Below are positions 11,641 through 23,870 of a DNA stretch of 64,000 nt, piece after piece. The first letter of the stretch is position 1. Each line of letters starts with the position of its first letter. A program made the translations under genes and the position numbers. Source of the stretch: Flaveria trinervia (Eukaryota; Streptophyta; Magnoliopsida; Asterales; Asteraceae); assembly GCA_025506515.1 (NCBI GenBank), contig CM046457.1, forward strand, positions 3,262,870-3,326,869, given 5' to 3'. Under the pieces are notes generated by a model. It saw nothing but the letters and a program-made list of their open reading frames with translations. It made no database searches and had not been told where the DNA came from.

Positions 11641-12146
11641 GGGGATGGACCATATGCGAATGAGACTCAGTCGTACGACTGAGCCATGCTAATGGACCAG
11701 CCGTGCCACTGAGAGATGCGATTGGGACATTCATAAGACTGAACCATAAGTATGGTCCAGTCGTACGATTGAACCATACGCATGGTCCAGTCGTACGATT
11801 GAACCATACTTAAGGTCCAATCACACGAATGGGCCCAGTCGCATCTAATATGGGCTGAGGCCTATATATACCAGTTTCAATGTGTAGAGAGATTAAGGAT
11901 TGAGAGGAAGTCTGCCCGGAGCCTAGGGCTGCCAGATGAGAGAGGAGATCATGCTCGATCTTCCCCTTGCCAAGAGTCTTGATTCTTATGTTGTAACGAG
12001 CTTGTAATCGTTAGGTTTTTATCAATGAAACCAATATTTGATAGTTCGTCTTATTGATTTGACTTTTGGTTTTGGTTGTTCACCTTCTGTCAAGAACATG
12101 CTCGGATGTTTATCGATCCCGAAAAACCGACTTCACACCTCTTCAT
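11640..12146 (+). repeat. Unclassified repeat replacing Copia RT/RNase H
   Basis: Starts with a 30-base tandem array, then a stretch resembling the transcribed end of an LTR or UTR (GAGAGGAAGTCTGCCCGGAG to TTATCAATGAAACC). It lies between the broken RT at 12147 and the third ORF. No target duplication was found and the boundaries are approximate. The missing RT and RNase H suggest a deletion came with it or before it. Confidence 0.4.
11725..11845. repeat. 30-bp tandem array
   Basis: Units starting GGTCCAGTCGTACGATTGAA begin at 11754, 11784 and (diverged) 11814, an exact 30-base period, with a more diverged unit before them. The TCGTACGA core is palindromic. Confidence 0.8.
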
Positions 12147-12670
12147 CAATCACTCCATACAGAAAGGCACACTTCTTGCCACTGGAGCAAAGACATCAGT
12201 GTAGTCAATCCCTTCTTCCTGTGTGTATACTTGAACAACTAGTCTAGCTTTATTCTTGATGATGATGCCTCTATCATCTTTCTTGTTCCTAAATACCCAT
12301 TTGGTTCCAATGGTAGTCTTCCCACAAGGAAGAGGACATAGGTTCCAAACTTTTGTCTTTTGAATTGAAGTAGCTCTTGCTCCATAGCTTCAACCCAACT
12401 TCCATCCTTTAGAGCCTCATCAAGTTTCTTTGGCTCTATCTGGGATAAGAAACAAGAGTGAAGACAAACATTTGCTTCATGGGTTTGTCCTCTTGTCCTT
12501 ACCCTTGTGACAACATCTCCAATGATGTTTGTGGTGGGGTCAGACTTGTGGATCTTAAGCTGAGGGATCACAGCAAGTTGCTGAGAGAGATCTAAATTAG
12601 AGAAATTTAGATCTGGCATAGATGTTTCTCCCACCACATCAACACACTTTTCAAGAGAAACTTGATCCAA
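12147..12670 (-). pseudogene. Copia reverse transcriptase, N-terminal remnant
   Basis: Encodes the start of an RVT_2 domain: EAMEQELLQFKRQ, then a frameshift, KARLVVQ, GIDYTDVFAPVAR. The segment from there to AFLYGVIDEEV is deleted, and the sequence then stops at the unrelated repeat. The catalytic aspartates are absent. Confidence 0.8.
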
Positions 12671-13066
12671 GCAGTGTGTGACATCATTGATGTTCTCATC
12701 TATGGTGTGATTAGATGCATCAAGAAATTCTTGATCACTGTCACCACCACCATTGTTGTCTTACACAATTGAGATGTTCTTATCTGGTTGCCGAGCCTCT
12801 AAGCTGGAATTTGAAGGCACCCTAGATATATCAGTTGAGTTTGTCATTGTAGTGCTGATAGAAACCTCATTAGCAGGAGTAGTTCCAACTAGAGCTGAAG
12901 ATATATGACTTGAAGGTCTTCTTAGCTCAAATCTTGGATCAGGATCACCTGTATTTAAATTTTCTGCAGATCCTGAAACATTCTCACAAGATTTGTTAAA
13001 AAAATTAGTAACTAAGTCAAGATCAAATAACCAATCAAGACCAGAACCAGCAACACAGGGTGTGTG
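12671..13066 (-). pseudogene. Copia integrase-RT linker region
   Basis: Between integrase and RT, this should encode the variable C-terminal part of integrase. Reading is interrupted by stops; no separate feature is visible. Confidence 0.4.
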
Positions 13067-13765
13067 TTAATTGAAAGTCACATTGGCTGTCTCCTCAACA
13101 ATTCTAGTTCTGAGATTGTATACTTTATAAGCCTTAGCTTGAGAAGAGTATCCAATAAAGTGTCTATCATCTGATTTCTCAGCAAACTTGGCAATTTGAT
13201 CTTTGGTATTCAAGATGGTGCAAGGACATCCAAATAACCTGAGAAAACCAATGAAAGGTTTCCTCTTGTGCCAAAGTTCATAAGGAGTCTTGCCATGAGT
13301 CTTAACTGCTAAGACTATGTTCTGCACATAGCAGGCAGTGTTGATTGCCTCTGCCCAGAAGGTGATGGGTAGCTTAGAGTCAGACAACATGGTTCTTGCA
13401 GCTTCAATCAGTGTCCTGTTTCTCCTCTCAATAACACCATTCCGCTGAGGAGTCCTGGGAGTACTGTATTGTCTTGTAATACCCTTTTCATCACAGAATG
13501 TATCAAGGATTTGGTTTTTAAATTCAGTTCCTTGATCACATATTATGATCTTGACCTTGTGATCAGATTGATTCTCAATCTTTAAGATGAAATTCTTCAA
13601 AATCTCAGGAGTCTCATCCTTAGTTTTAAGGAAGAAGACCCAGGTGAATCTTGTAAAGTCATCTGTGATCACTAAACAATAAAAGGTCCTTCCTAGACTC
13701 ATTACACTGGTGGGGCCAAAAAGATCCATATGTAACAAGTGCAGGGGTGTAGTGATGGAGTTCAT
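13067..13765 (-). pseudogene. Copia integrase core
   Basis: 232-residue open stretch of an rve-type integrase that would insert the cDNA. The DDE triad is intact: Asp14 (HMDLFGP), Asp77 (ICDQGTEF) and Glu113 (GVIERRNRT), with the usual D-X35-E spacing. It follows the pre-integrase fragment with a 4-base overlap in another frame, a sign of a frameshift, and precedes the broken RT. The domain is well kept, but the polyprotein as a whole is dead. Confidence 0.88.
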
Positions 13766-14100
13766 TTCCTCCTGTGAGATACCTTATGTTGCTTCATTTT
13801 CAGGCATGCAACACAATGATCAGCACTTGTAAACTCTTTCTTTGGTATTCTAGTTACCAAATCATTCTTAATTAGTTTATTCATGTTTTTAAAGTTTACA
13901 TGGCACATTCTTTTATGCCATAGGAAAGACTCATCACTATTGTCTTTAGACAGGAAGCATAAAACTTCTCCAGAGGGAGATGTTTCTTGCAAATCCATCT
14001 TGTACATGTTCCCTTTCCTAGGGGCTCTAAGCAGGATATGCTCATGAGGAATGACCACACCAAGCTTGAGAACAATGCACTCATGCTCAATAAAGAGCAT
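13762..14100 (-). pseudogene. Copia pre-integrase (GAG_pre-integrs) domain
   Basis: Encodes LWHKRMCHVNFKNMNKLIK followed by CVACLKMKQHK, i.e. the HHCC zinc-binding part in front of the integrase core, with the first His of WH and the Cys pair visible. Protease should lie just upstream (14100-14700), where the frame is broken and I could not see a convincing Asp-Ser/Thr-Gly. Confidence 0.75.
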
Positions 14101-14539
14101 GTTATGACTCTGATCACAAAATTAAAATACACTCAGAAGATTGTACCCAAGCTCCTTGACAAAGTTTACTTTTTCAATGCTGAGCTTACCATTTGTGACC
14201 TTGCCCCTTCCAGAAATGTAACCACCTTCATCTCCTTCAAAAGAAACTGGTCCTCCATCAATCCTTTCAAAGTTCTGGAGTAGTGACCTATTGCCTGTCA
14301 TGTTCCTGGAACAACCACTATCAATGATCCTGACATTCTTGTTTATCTTGAGCTATCCCTGCACAAAGAAAAGAATTAGTTACACTTGGAAACCCAAGCC
14401 TTGCTTGTCTTGGGCTCATTAACAGAAGGTAATGCAATAGTAATAGATCCTATGGTTGTACTAAGAGGATCTTGAGCTGTTGTTGATGGAGAAATTTTAG
14501 TCATTTGGTCTTTCTTAGACATCCACACCACCTTTGGAG

Positions 14540-15328
14540 TCCTGGACTTGACCTTCAAACTTCAGAAGCTTTTGGGACTTCGGAAGTTTTGATGACTGAA
14601 CCTTCGGAAGATTTTGCAGACACTGCCGCAGACTTCAGTTTTTCAGAAGAACTCCTTTCTTCCGAGACCAACTTCTCTTCCGAGGGTAATTTTCCACTTC
14701 CCTTTATTTTAGACTTGGAGCTTCCGAAGGAAACAGATTTTCCTTCGAAGCTTGAATCTTCTTAAGACCCTTTGAAGTCTTTGTTTTGGTCATATGGACA
14801 GTACCTTTTGGATTGTAGAGACAGTCCTTAGCAATGTGAGTGGTACTTTCACACATTACACACAGATCATCTTCTTCTTCACAAGAGCCTTTCCTGGGAA
14901 CAAGACTGTCTTTGGTCACATCCCTTCTCCACCTTCATCTTTGCAGATGCTGAGACAGTCCTTTTGGGCTGACAACTATGCTTGGAGTTGATGGTCCAGG
15001 CTGTGTAGCAGTGTTACACAGCAGATCAGTCTTCTTCTTGTTACTGAGATGAGTTGAACAAGAACCAGAACTCTTAGTAGAAGAGTTTTGGTTGATGTCT
15101 TCAGTACCTGCAGACATGAAAACTTGTTTCTGCTTAGAGTCAAAAGTAGCCTTGATCTCTTGAGCCTTCCTTGCTTTTCTTTTGCTCTTTCTAATCAAGT
15201 TCTTTCTCATGGACTTGGTCATCACAGTCTTCTTTCTCTCCTTAGAAGGATAATGACCCTTCTGGAATCCTCCTCTTAACTCTTCTCAGAGGAATTCTTC
15301 ACTATCTCTTCTTCATCCTCTTCACTCA
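14540..15328 (-). pseudogene. Copia gag C-terminal region with second zinc knuckle
   Basis: Encodes CVMCESTTHIAKDC, a normal CX2CX4HX4C knuckle, at about 14820-14861. Upstream is a Lys/Arg-rich segment (RKSKRKARKAQEIK). Frameshifts and a stop lie near 15285. The 14560-14755 stretch carries several CTTCGGAAG-type motifs also found in the LTRs. The solo LTR at 15334 separates this part from the rest of gag. Confidence 0.7.
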
Positions 15329-15333
15329 TAGGA

Positions 15334-17987
15334 TGTAACACCCTGTATTTTTACATTAATAAAAAGTTAACATTGTTATAATTCTTGTATGGACTATTGT
15401 TGCCTAATATAGAACTCGTGGGTTACTTATGCTCATTACTTTAATTTATCTTTTAATCCTTAAACTTGAAAGATTATAATGGTAATTGTTATATAATAGA
15501 TAATAATAATGATAATAATAATACTAATAATAAATGAAAATCATAATAATGGTTACAATATTAATAATGGAAATAATAACCATAAAATTATAACAATAAT
15601 AATAAAAAACTAAGAATAATAATAATAATGTTGTTACAAATAAAAATAATTTGGAAAATTAATAAAAGCTTATTTAAGTTTAGGGGGTTATTATGTAAAT
15701 TCTGAAACATTAAATATTCAAGTTTAAGCATGAAATATCAACTTTTAAACCTCAAGGACCATTTATGTAAATTTATAAAACCCAAACCCCCTCCCCTTTC
15801 TTTTAACCCCGTATTTCCGATGGAAGGACCGGCCACCGCCGGCCAACTCGGCGAGCTCATAACCGGCCAAAACCTTCGAAACACTAACCCAAATCTTTTA
15901 GATCGTGTCATGGAGCCATTTCGAACTAGTAGTTGCACATTAATTCGAATATTAAGACGGTAATGGAAGCATGTGAGTTCGGGTAACCGAATGCCATCAA
16001 CCGAGAACCGTTCATCAATAATGAATCAATAAAGACTCAATTAATCAGGTATACACGATCGACTAATCAATTTATACCTGTTAATGATCTTAATTTCAAG
16101 TTGAACTGTGAATTAAAGATCAAATTGAACACTTCACATTCGTATCCCAATTGAAACCAAAGAGTAAGATCACATCGAATTGGAACTATATAACAGAGGG
16201 CAATTGTTCCCCTTGACCCCTTTCAACTCTCTACAACCTCAATTTCTTTAAAACCTCACTTAAACATCAGTTTCAAACCCCATATTCTTCGCGAACAAAC
16301 CGAGACAAACTCGAGCTTAAACACATCATTTTGATTGTAATCAGGTAAGTATAATACATCTTAGTACTCGATTAAGCTTAGGGATCAAAAGGTTAATCGA
16401 GTTGTAACATTCGAATAAATGTCCAATTTGAATCAATATGGAACTAGGGTTCATGCGTTTTGGGGGATTTCAGTGTTTGTTGTATTTAGGTTATTAAATC
16501 GGAGCTTTAAACGTGGCCATAGCCTTGGTTCAACTGGTAACAAAGGTAACTTCTAAACAGAGGTCCCCGGTTCGAATCCGGGGGACCTCCTGTTTTAATT
16601 TTAAGGCTTTTTAGCCTTTGTTTTTAGTTCTGGATTTTCTAAAAGTATATTGTGAACTTGTTATTTTTTTAGACACCTTACCTATTTTTTTCTATTAATT
16701 TGTCCCACAAGATGTCTTAATATTTTATTAAATATTATAGACAAACAATATAGTTAGTGTATTTTCTTATAAATTAAACATTAAATACTATTTAACTTAT
16801 TAAATCATTACTTGTACAGATGATGTATTTTCTTATAAGTTAGACTTAAAATATAATTTTGGTAATTTATAATTGATTCAAATAATATATGTAAAATATT
16901 TTTTCATAATAAAATAGACTTTAAATATTATCACAACCCATTAAACCATTATCCATTTAAGAATAAATGTATATTAGTGTATAAAATGAGAGCAACTCTA
17001 AAGGTTATACACGTTACTGAACTTTGTACTTAAGTTTTATTACAAATGATTCCTTACATTTAAAAAAACAAAATGCTTAATTTGTATTTTTCTTTTCTTT
17101 TATTATTTAATGTATTTAATGAAATCTCTAAATACCACTTTCATTCAAAACCATAGTCCATGTTGATTCGTTAAACTCATTTCAATTAAACTTTAATCTT
17201 GTAAATATATATTTATCTTAGGTGCATTGTGAAGAACTACGTTGGAACATTGCTTATTATATTTCTTATTAATCGCCAATTATATACTTAATTGATCATG
17301 TGAGTATTTCTATACCCCTTTTTTATACTTTCACACTTTGGGGTGAAACATGTTACGTTATAAACTTTGCACTTGTAAACACATTTGATTCTTGTAACTT
17401 ATGGCATTTCACCTGTATGTTGTGGTTAGTTGAACTTTTTGGCTATCATGTAATGTCGAATATATGTACAATCATTAACTATTGCTAGCCTAGCGAAGTC
17501 ATAGATCTATGGGCTGGACAAGCCTGCTTGGTTGATCCAAGTACACTTAGCTAATCGTATATACTTGTAAACGTTTGAGACTTGTAAAACTTTGTCGAGG
17601 TTTGATTGTGCATTCTGTCTTACATCCCTAGTTACTTTGTTCTCTAACTCATAACATGAATTGCCATCTTTTATATACTTATGTATTGCAAACTATGGAA
17701 ATCTCACTAACATTATTGTTGACCTTTTATATTTTTTACATGTTTCAGGAAATACTCAAGCTTGATCGCCTTTTTTGACGTTGTTCACACCTAGGAATGG
17801 ACCTAGTTAACTTAATGAATGAGCTTGTTATATTTCTTATATTGTGTTCTTATTTGAGACTTATGTTTGTAATATTACCTTTGAAACTTATGAATAATAT
17901 TTTGGATTTAATAATAGCGTTATGTGGCTGTGAATGATCTTAACTCTCACTCCTCGACGTTTCCGCCATCAAGGTTGGGGTGTGACA
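15334..17987 (+). mobile_element. Solo LTR, chromovirus family
   Basis: TGTAACACCCTG...GGGGTGTGACA, 2654 bases, flanked by TAGGA on both sides (15329-15333 and 17988-17992). No internal coding region, so most likely a solo LTR left by LTR-LTR recombination. Related to but clearly diverged from the LTRs of the adjacent full element, and in the opposite orientation. Confidence 0.88.
16514..16590 (+). other. tRNA-like module in LTR, copy 2
   Basis: GGTCCCCGGTTCGAATCCGG within an extended stem, preceded by CCTTGGTTCAACTGGTAAC; same place in the LTR as the other copies. Confidence 0.5.
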
Positions 17988-19689
17988 TAGGATCTATGAG
18001 AGGAAGCTCATTGTCACACCCCAACCTTGACGGCGGAAACGTCGAGGAGTGAGAGTTAAGATCGTTCACAGCCACATAACGCTATTAATAACCCAAATAT
18101 AAATTAATCATAAGATTCAATTGTATCATTACAAGCTTAAGTCTCAAAGAAATTAAAAACATAACATAGAATGTAACAAGTCATTCTTATTTCATTTATT
18201 TATCTAGGTCCATTCCTAGATGTGCAAACTTCAAAGAGTAGATATCAAACTTGGGCGTTTCCTGAACATGTTAAAAATAAAAGTTCAACAATAATGTTGG
18301 TGAGCATTCCATAGTTTTTAATACATAGATTATATAAAAGATGGCAATTCAAGTCATAAGTTAGTGAATAAAAGTGATTAGGGATGTTATGAACAATGCA
18401 ACAATCAAACCTCGACAAAGTTTTACAAGTCTCAAACGTTTACAAGATTATACGATCAGCTAAGTGTACTTGGATCAACCAAAGCAGGCTTGTCTTGCCC
18501 ATAGATCTATGACTTCGCTGGGCTAGCAATAGTTAATGATTGTACATATAACGCCATCACATGGTAACCACAAAAGTTCAACTAACCACAACTTTGCATG
18601 ATGAATTGCCATAAAGATTACAAGTCTCAAATAAGTTTACAAGTGCAATGATAATAAGTTAACATGTTTCACCCCAAAGTGTGAAAATAAGCAAAAAGGG
18701 GTATGTAAATACTCACTTGATCAATAAGTATTTATTGGATGATTAATAAGAACTAATAATAAGCGTCGATTCAACGTAGCCCTTCACAATGTACCTAAAA
18801 TATATATATTTATAAGATTTTTAAGTTTATTTAAATTAAGTTTAACGGATTAACGAGGACTAAGGTTCTAAATGGAATTTAGGGATTGTCGAGTAACTAT
18901 GTCAACAATGTGAAAACAATTTTAATTATTAATATTAAAGAAAATTATTATATTTTATATAAAGTTTTATATAAAATTATAACCCCTATAATAATTTTGT
19001 ATATATATATATAGGTTAAATAAAGTCTAATAACACATTTTAAACGATAGTTTAAAAGCAACATTCGGAAAATCATATTTGTGGAACAAGGTATTAGTGA
19101 AAGTGTAACACCCGGATATTTATTATTTTGAAGCCGGTGGCGAAAGAAAAGAAAATAAAGTCCAAAAGTCGAGGGACCAAACTCGCCAACGAAGAAAAGT
19201 TGGGAAATGTGGTGATATATGTAGGGAGAGGGCAGCCCACTCTCCCCACACCCACATTTCATTTCATAAAGAGAAGAAGAGAGAAAGAAGAGAAAAAGAG
19301 GAAAAGTGTCGGTTCGGGTCGGTTCGGGTCGCCAAAATCGTCGTGAAGCAAGCCGAATCGAAGCTCTTGTCATTGTGCTCATTTAGGTGAGTTCTAGGAC
19401 CCCTCTTTTACATGTTTTTGAATGATTTTGGGGTTGGAACACATCTGAAAACCCTTTTCCATGTTTTTGGGTGAAAACCCGTATGTATGCGTGTATGTAC
19501 GCGTAGGACCCGTTTGGGGCTTGATTTCTTGCTTGGTTGTGCTTGAATAATGTTATGGTATGCATCCCTAAGGTTTAGGATGGTCGATTTAGGCTTAAAA
19601 TGGGTTTAGATGAGTTTGGAGGCCGAAAACCCTCGGCTGCAGTCGGGATGAACTGCATTCTGCATTAGTTAGGTCTAGGCGACCGACTG

Positions 19690-19960
19690 GAGGCCGAATG
19701 GAGGCCTTACGGCCGATTAGGGTGCGATTGGGGTCCATTCGCACGATTTGGGTTCATTCGCCGATTGAAGGGCCAGTCGCATGGGGGTCATGCGACTGAA
19801 GGTCCATTCGCACGACTGAAGGTCCAGTCACATAGGTGTTCATCCGCATTGACCATTCGCACGACTGGATGTTCATTTGCATAGGTGTTCATCCGTATTA
19901 GTTCATTCGCATGATGTTCAGTCGCATGGAGGCAATGCGACTGAAGGGTGTCCATACGCC
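19690..19960. repeat. Degenerate GGTCCATTCGCACGACTGAA array
   Basis: Repeated, irregular units of the type GGTCCATTCGCACGACTGAA and GTTCATCCGCAT inside the nested LTR. Similar in plan to the 30-base array at 11725-11845. Confidence 0.6.
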
Positions 19961-20380
19961 CGAATAGGGCTGTTGTACCCGAGGAAGGTGTAGATTGACT
20001 TCTGACTTTCGGGGTAAGTGTAGATGTAAGTTTTGACGTAAAGGTTCCCATAGAGTTTGTAAGATGACGATCGAGGTCTTTGAAAGCATGTTGGGCATGA
20101 TGATGATGATGATGTTGCATGTTGTGTATGTATGATGTTGCCCTGTATGATGTGATGTTGATGCATGTTAATGTTCCTAATATGATGTTTACTATCTTTC
20201 CTATGGCTTTACCTATTATGATGAATGAACGAAGTATTATGTAACGTAAAGTGAAAGATAAGAAAGAGGAACATGATGAATGAATGCATGTATTAATGAA
20301 CGAATGAAACGTCTTGCACACATCGGATAACGGGTCCTTCTTGGTGATTAACCTTGAATGTAGACCTCTACCGCTCACCC

Positions 20381-20520
20381 CTAGTACTGTGGCATACGTT
20401 TAGCTGTTCATTGTTGACTTCGGCCCAGTAGCTAAGACTGATGGTTACTCCTAGTACCGTGGCATACGTTTAGCTGTTCATTTGTTGACTTTGGCCCGGT
20501 AGCTACGACTTACCGGGGTG
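20381..20520. repeat. Two 70-bp tandem units
   Basis: CTAGTACTGTGGCATACGTT begins at 20381 and a near copy (CTAGTACCGTGG) at 20451; both continue TAGCTGTTCATT and GTTGACTT. Exact 70-base period. Confidence 0.85.
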
Positions 20521-21203
20521 TAGCACATGGTATTGGTATGAATGATGTCCGATGCGCAAGTAAGGTAATGAAAGAACGAATGAACGAATGAAGAAGATAA
20601 TAATGATATTATCTATGTGTACGTACGATGTGTGATCATGTAAAAGTAACGAACGGTTTTATATGAAAGTAAAGTATGTTTTATTTATAAAACTAGAACT
20701 CACTCAGCAATGCTGACTTTGATGTGTTTCCAGTTGGCAGGTAATGGTTGCTGAGGATGGCACGGGCGACTACTCCTCTTTTTGGGATGGCATTCTTTTG
20801 ATTAATGTTTTTGCATTGTAATGCGAACAACTATTTTGTAATGAATGTTGTATTATTTGCAAAAGCATTTACATGGAAATGAAAGATTGTTTTAGTTTTC
20901 CCCTGCGATTTATTAAATACAATGTAATTATACGTTTTATGTGCGATGAGAACCCAGCTGTAAGCGTCCCGGAACGGGGCCTTACAGACAGTATAGTTTT
21001 TTTTATAAAACAAACTTATTATTATTATTATTATTTTTTTCAATATATGTCAAAGGGATATAAAAAAAATATTTCTTTTAAGGAAATAAATTCCAGAAAA
21101 TACTTAGAAACATTTTAAAATTATCAGCTTTTATAAAATGTCTTTTTATAATTTTTTGAAACTATTTAAAATTATAGTTGAAGGCTAAAAGCCAAAAAAA
21201 ATG

Positions 21204-21281
21204 TGGGGTGGCCCGGGGTCGAACCCGGGACCTCCAGGTTCACATGGGGACAGTTTACCAGTAGGCTGGGTCGCCTAGGCC
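21204..21281 (-). other. tRNA-like module in LTR, copy 3
   Basis: Minus strand reads TCCCGGGTTCGACCCCGG with an upstream A-box-like region; matches 29229-29307 in the partner LTR. Confidence 0.5.
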
Positions 21282-22510
21282 TGACAAAACTCCATTCCCA
21301 TATGTTTTAAAGTAAACCACGCAGAAACCCCCAAATCCTAAGAACCCTAGAATCGGATTAATCCAAATTGAAGTTCAAATCACAATCGTTTATTGTAACA
21401 AACATGGGCTTTGATTCCCCAATAAATTTCGAGCATGTTCATGTATTCAATTACCCTTTTCGTTGCTTAGGTTGATAAGAAGTTGTCAACGAGTCGCGAC
21501 CGATGCTTGAATTCGTTCAGATAGCAAATGATCTTGATAATCCAATTCACTTTGCAGGAAGCTTCAATAAGTTAAATGATGAAAAGCCCTATGTTGATTC
21601 GAGTTTTAAAGCTCTGAAGATGATGTTCGAATAGTTGCAAGTTCGCGAAAAAGATGATGATGGTATGTGGTGTGTGCCGAGTTTCAGGTGAAATTGCAAG
21701 TAATGATAGGTTAGGAATAATTAACCGATGGTTTATGTTCAATTAATTGAGTAATTACTATGATTTGCACGTTGAACGGTTATGAAGTAAATTGGGGTTC
21801 GTTTTCAAGGGGTTTTTGATAATACAAGCGTTTAACGGTTACAAGTTCGATTCGTGTGCTAGGTTTGATTTGAGGCGATTTGGTGATCATTCGAGGCGTT
21901 TTGGTGTAGTTTGGAGGTGGCCGGAAGGCTCGCCGGCGGTGCCGGAATAGTCCCGCCGGAAACACGGGAGAAAGAAGAGAGAGGGAATTTGGGTTTTGGT
22001 TTTTACACATTTAGTCCCTGTGGTTTTATAGTTAACATTTTATGTTTAAAAAACATTCTTTTAAGTTTCAAAAGTGACAATAAGCCCCCTAACCTTCTTT
22101 TAACCCTTTTTAAGTTTATATATGTTCTACAATTATTAATTTTACTATGATTATGATTATATTATTATTACTATGATTGTTATTATTATTATTATTAACA
22201 TTAGTAGACATATTATTATTAATATTTTTATTATCGTTACTACTAATGTTATCATTATTAGCTTTTACTATTATTTTTAGGATTATTATTATTATATCAT
22301 TTACTATCTTTTCTTGTTAATGTTATTATTAATATCTTTATTATTTTGTTACTTATTCATTAACATTATCAACCTTCAAGTTAAGTAAATTAAAGACAAA
22401 TTAAAGCAATATGCATAAGAACCCCATAAGTTTCATATTAGGCAAACATGGTCCTTAAATAAAATTTAACAAGGTTAACTTTATTTAACCTAAAAATACA
22501 AGATGTTACA

Positions 22511-22525
22511 GTCTCCCCAACTTAA
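22511..22525 (-). other. Chromovirus polypurine tract
   Basis: On the element's strand AAGTTGGGGAGAC directly precedes the 3' LTR. Confidence 0.65.
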
Positions 22526-22555
22526 AAGAATTTCGTCCCGAAATTAAGAATAAAG

Positions 22556-22850
22556 CTAAGAGAACAAATGTGGGTATCTCTCCTTCATATGATCCTCACG
22601 CTCCCAAGTGAACTTAGCTCCACGTTTGTTTTCCCAACGGACCTTAACGATAGGTGTGGTAGTTGTTCGGGTCTTTTTCAGGGTGCGATCCATAATCTCA
22701 ACAGGCTTCTCAACGAAATGCAATGACTCATCAATTTGAATTTCCTCTAGTGGAACATGCAAATTTTCATCAGCCAAGCACTTCCTCAGGTTTGAGACAT
22801 GGAAGACAGGATGAACTCCGCTAAGTTCAGAAGGTAGCTACAGTTTGTAA
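22556..22850 (-). pseudogene. Chromodomain end of integrase
   Basis: Encodes VPLEEIQIDESLHFVEKPVE, then PIVKVRW and FTWEREDHMKERYPHLF, the typical chromodomain tail of Tekay/Del-type integrases, thought to guide insertion into heterochromatin. The reading is open for 73 residues; the join to the integrase core is out of frame near 22840. Confidence 0.8.
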
Positions 22851-23870
22851 GCCACTTTCCCAATTCTTTTCAGAATCTTGAAGGGTCCTACAAAACATGG
22901 GGCTAACTTACCCTTCTTCCCAAAACGTATAACACCCTTCCATGGAGAGACCTTAAGAAGAACCATGTCGTCGACTTGAAACTCCAACGGTTTGCGTCTT
23001 TTATCGGCATAACTCTTTTGGCGACTTCTAGCCACCTCGAGATTATTTCGAATTTTGGAAATTTTGTCGGTCGTTTCTTGAATAAGTTCCGGACCAGTGA
23101 TAAGATTTTCCCCAATGCCAGTCCAACAGATTGGGGATGGCATTTACGACCATACAAAGCCTGGAATGGTGCCATTTTGATACTTGAGTGATAACTATTG
23201 TTATACGAAAATTCCGCAAGCGGTAAATGCGTATCCCAATCGCCACCAAAATCAAGGACACAAAGACGTTGTAGATCCTCGAGGGTTTGGATTGTTCGTT
23301 CGGTTTGACCATCGGTTTGAGGATGGTAAGCCGTACTTAAATCCAATTGAGTACCCAAGAGTTCTTGCATCGAAGACCAAAAGTGCGAAGTGAAACGAGC
23401 ATCTCAATCGGAAATAATATGCAAACTCACGCCATGACGACTCACAATTTTGTCAACATAGATTCGAGCCAACCTTGAAACCTTGTACGTATCTCGTATG
23501 GGTATGAAATGTGCTGTCTTGGTCAAACGGTCAACAATGACCCTATGCTATCATGACCACGAGGTGTACGAGGTAACTTGATTACGAAATCCATGGATAT
23601 ATGTTCCCATTTCCACATAGGGATTTCAGGTTGCTCAAGTAAACCACTTGGTCGTTGATGTTCGGTTTTGACCCTTGCACACGTGAGACACTTGGAAACA
23701 TAAGACGCGATATCTTTCTTCATTCCAGGCCACCAATATTGACCATGCAGGTCCATGTACATCTTATCAGAGCCAGGATGAATGGAATATCGGGTTTGAT
23801 GAGCTTCGTTCATAATGAAGTGCCGAAGGTTGTCACGATTCGGATCCAAAGTCGATTCAAGAAGTACCAC
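22838..23870 (-). pseudogene. Gypsy integrase (zinc finger and core)
   Basis: 23523-23870 encodes the HHCC finger (CLTCARVKTEHQ) and the start of the core (WEHISMDFVIKLP with the first Asp). 23143-23370 holds AYHPQTDGQTERTIQTLE, with the catalytic Glu in TER, and 22838-23143 the GPFKILKRIGKVAYKL C-terminal part. At least two frameshifts or stops lie between (near 23405 and 23545), and the middle Asp region is not in an open frame. Confidence 0.82.

Larger units (their letters stand above)
19104..20986 (+). mobile_element. Solo LTR of a second family, nested in the 3' LTR
   Basis: TGTAACACCCGG...GGGGCCTTACA, 1883 bases, flanked by GAAAG (19099-19103) and GACAG (20987-20991), a 5-bp duplication with one mismatch. 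The other LTR (near 29018) gives the uninterrupted site GTGAAAGTATAG, confirming the insertion exactly. No coding region. The family is distinct from the 2.6 kb LTRs. Confidence 0.9.
18012..22510 (-). repeat. Chromovirus 3' LTR (interrupted)
   Basis: Partner of 27925-30557. 4499 bases long only because another LTR (19104-20986) is inserted; without it and one target duplication it matches the 5' LTR length. Contains ATT/TTA-rich microsatellite at ~22140-22360. Confidence 0.92.

Noticed and set aside
19788..20378. 196-residue minus-strand open frame
   Set aside because: Lies inside a solo LTR, over repeats, with His-rich low-complexity sequence from a GAT microsatellite.
21911..22150. Open frame starting MEVAGRLAGGAG, also at 29914-30111
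   Set aside because: Sits in both copies of the chromovirus LTR on the antisense strand; no domain.
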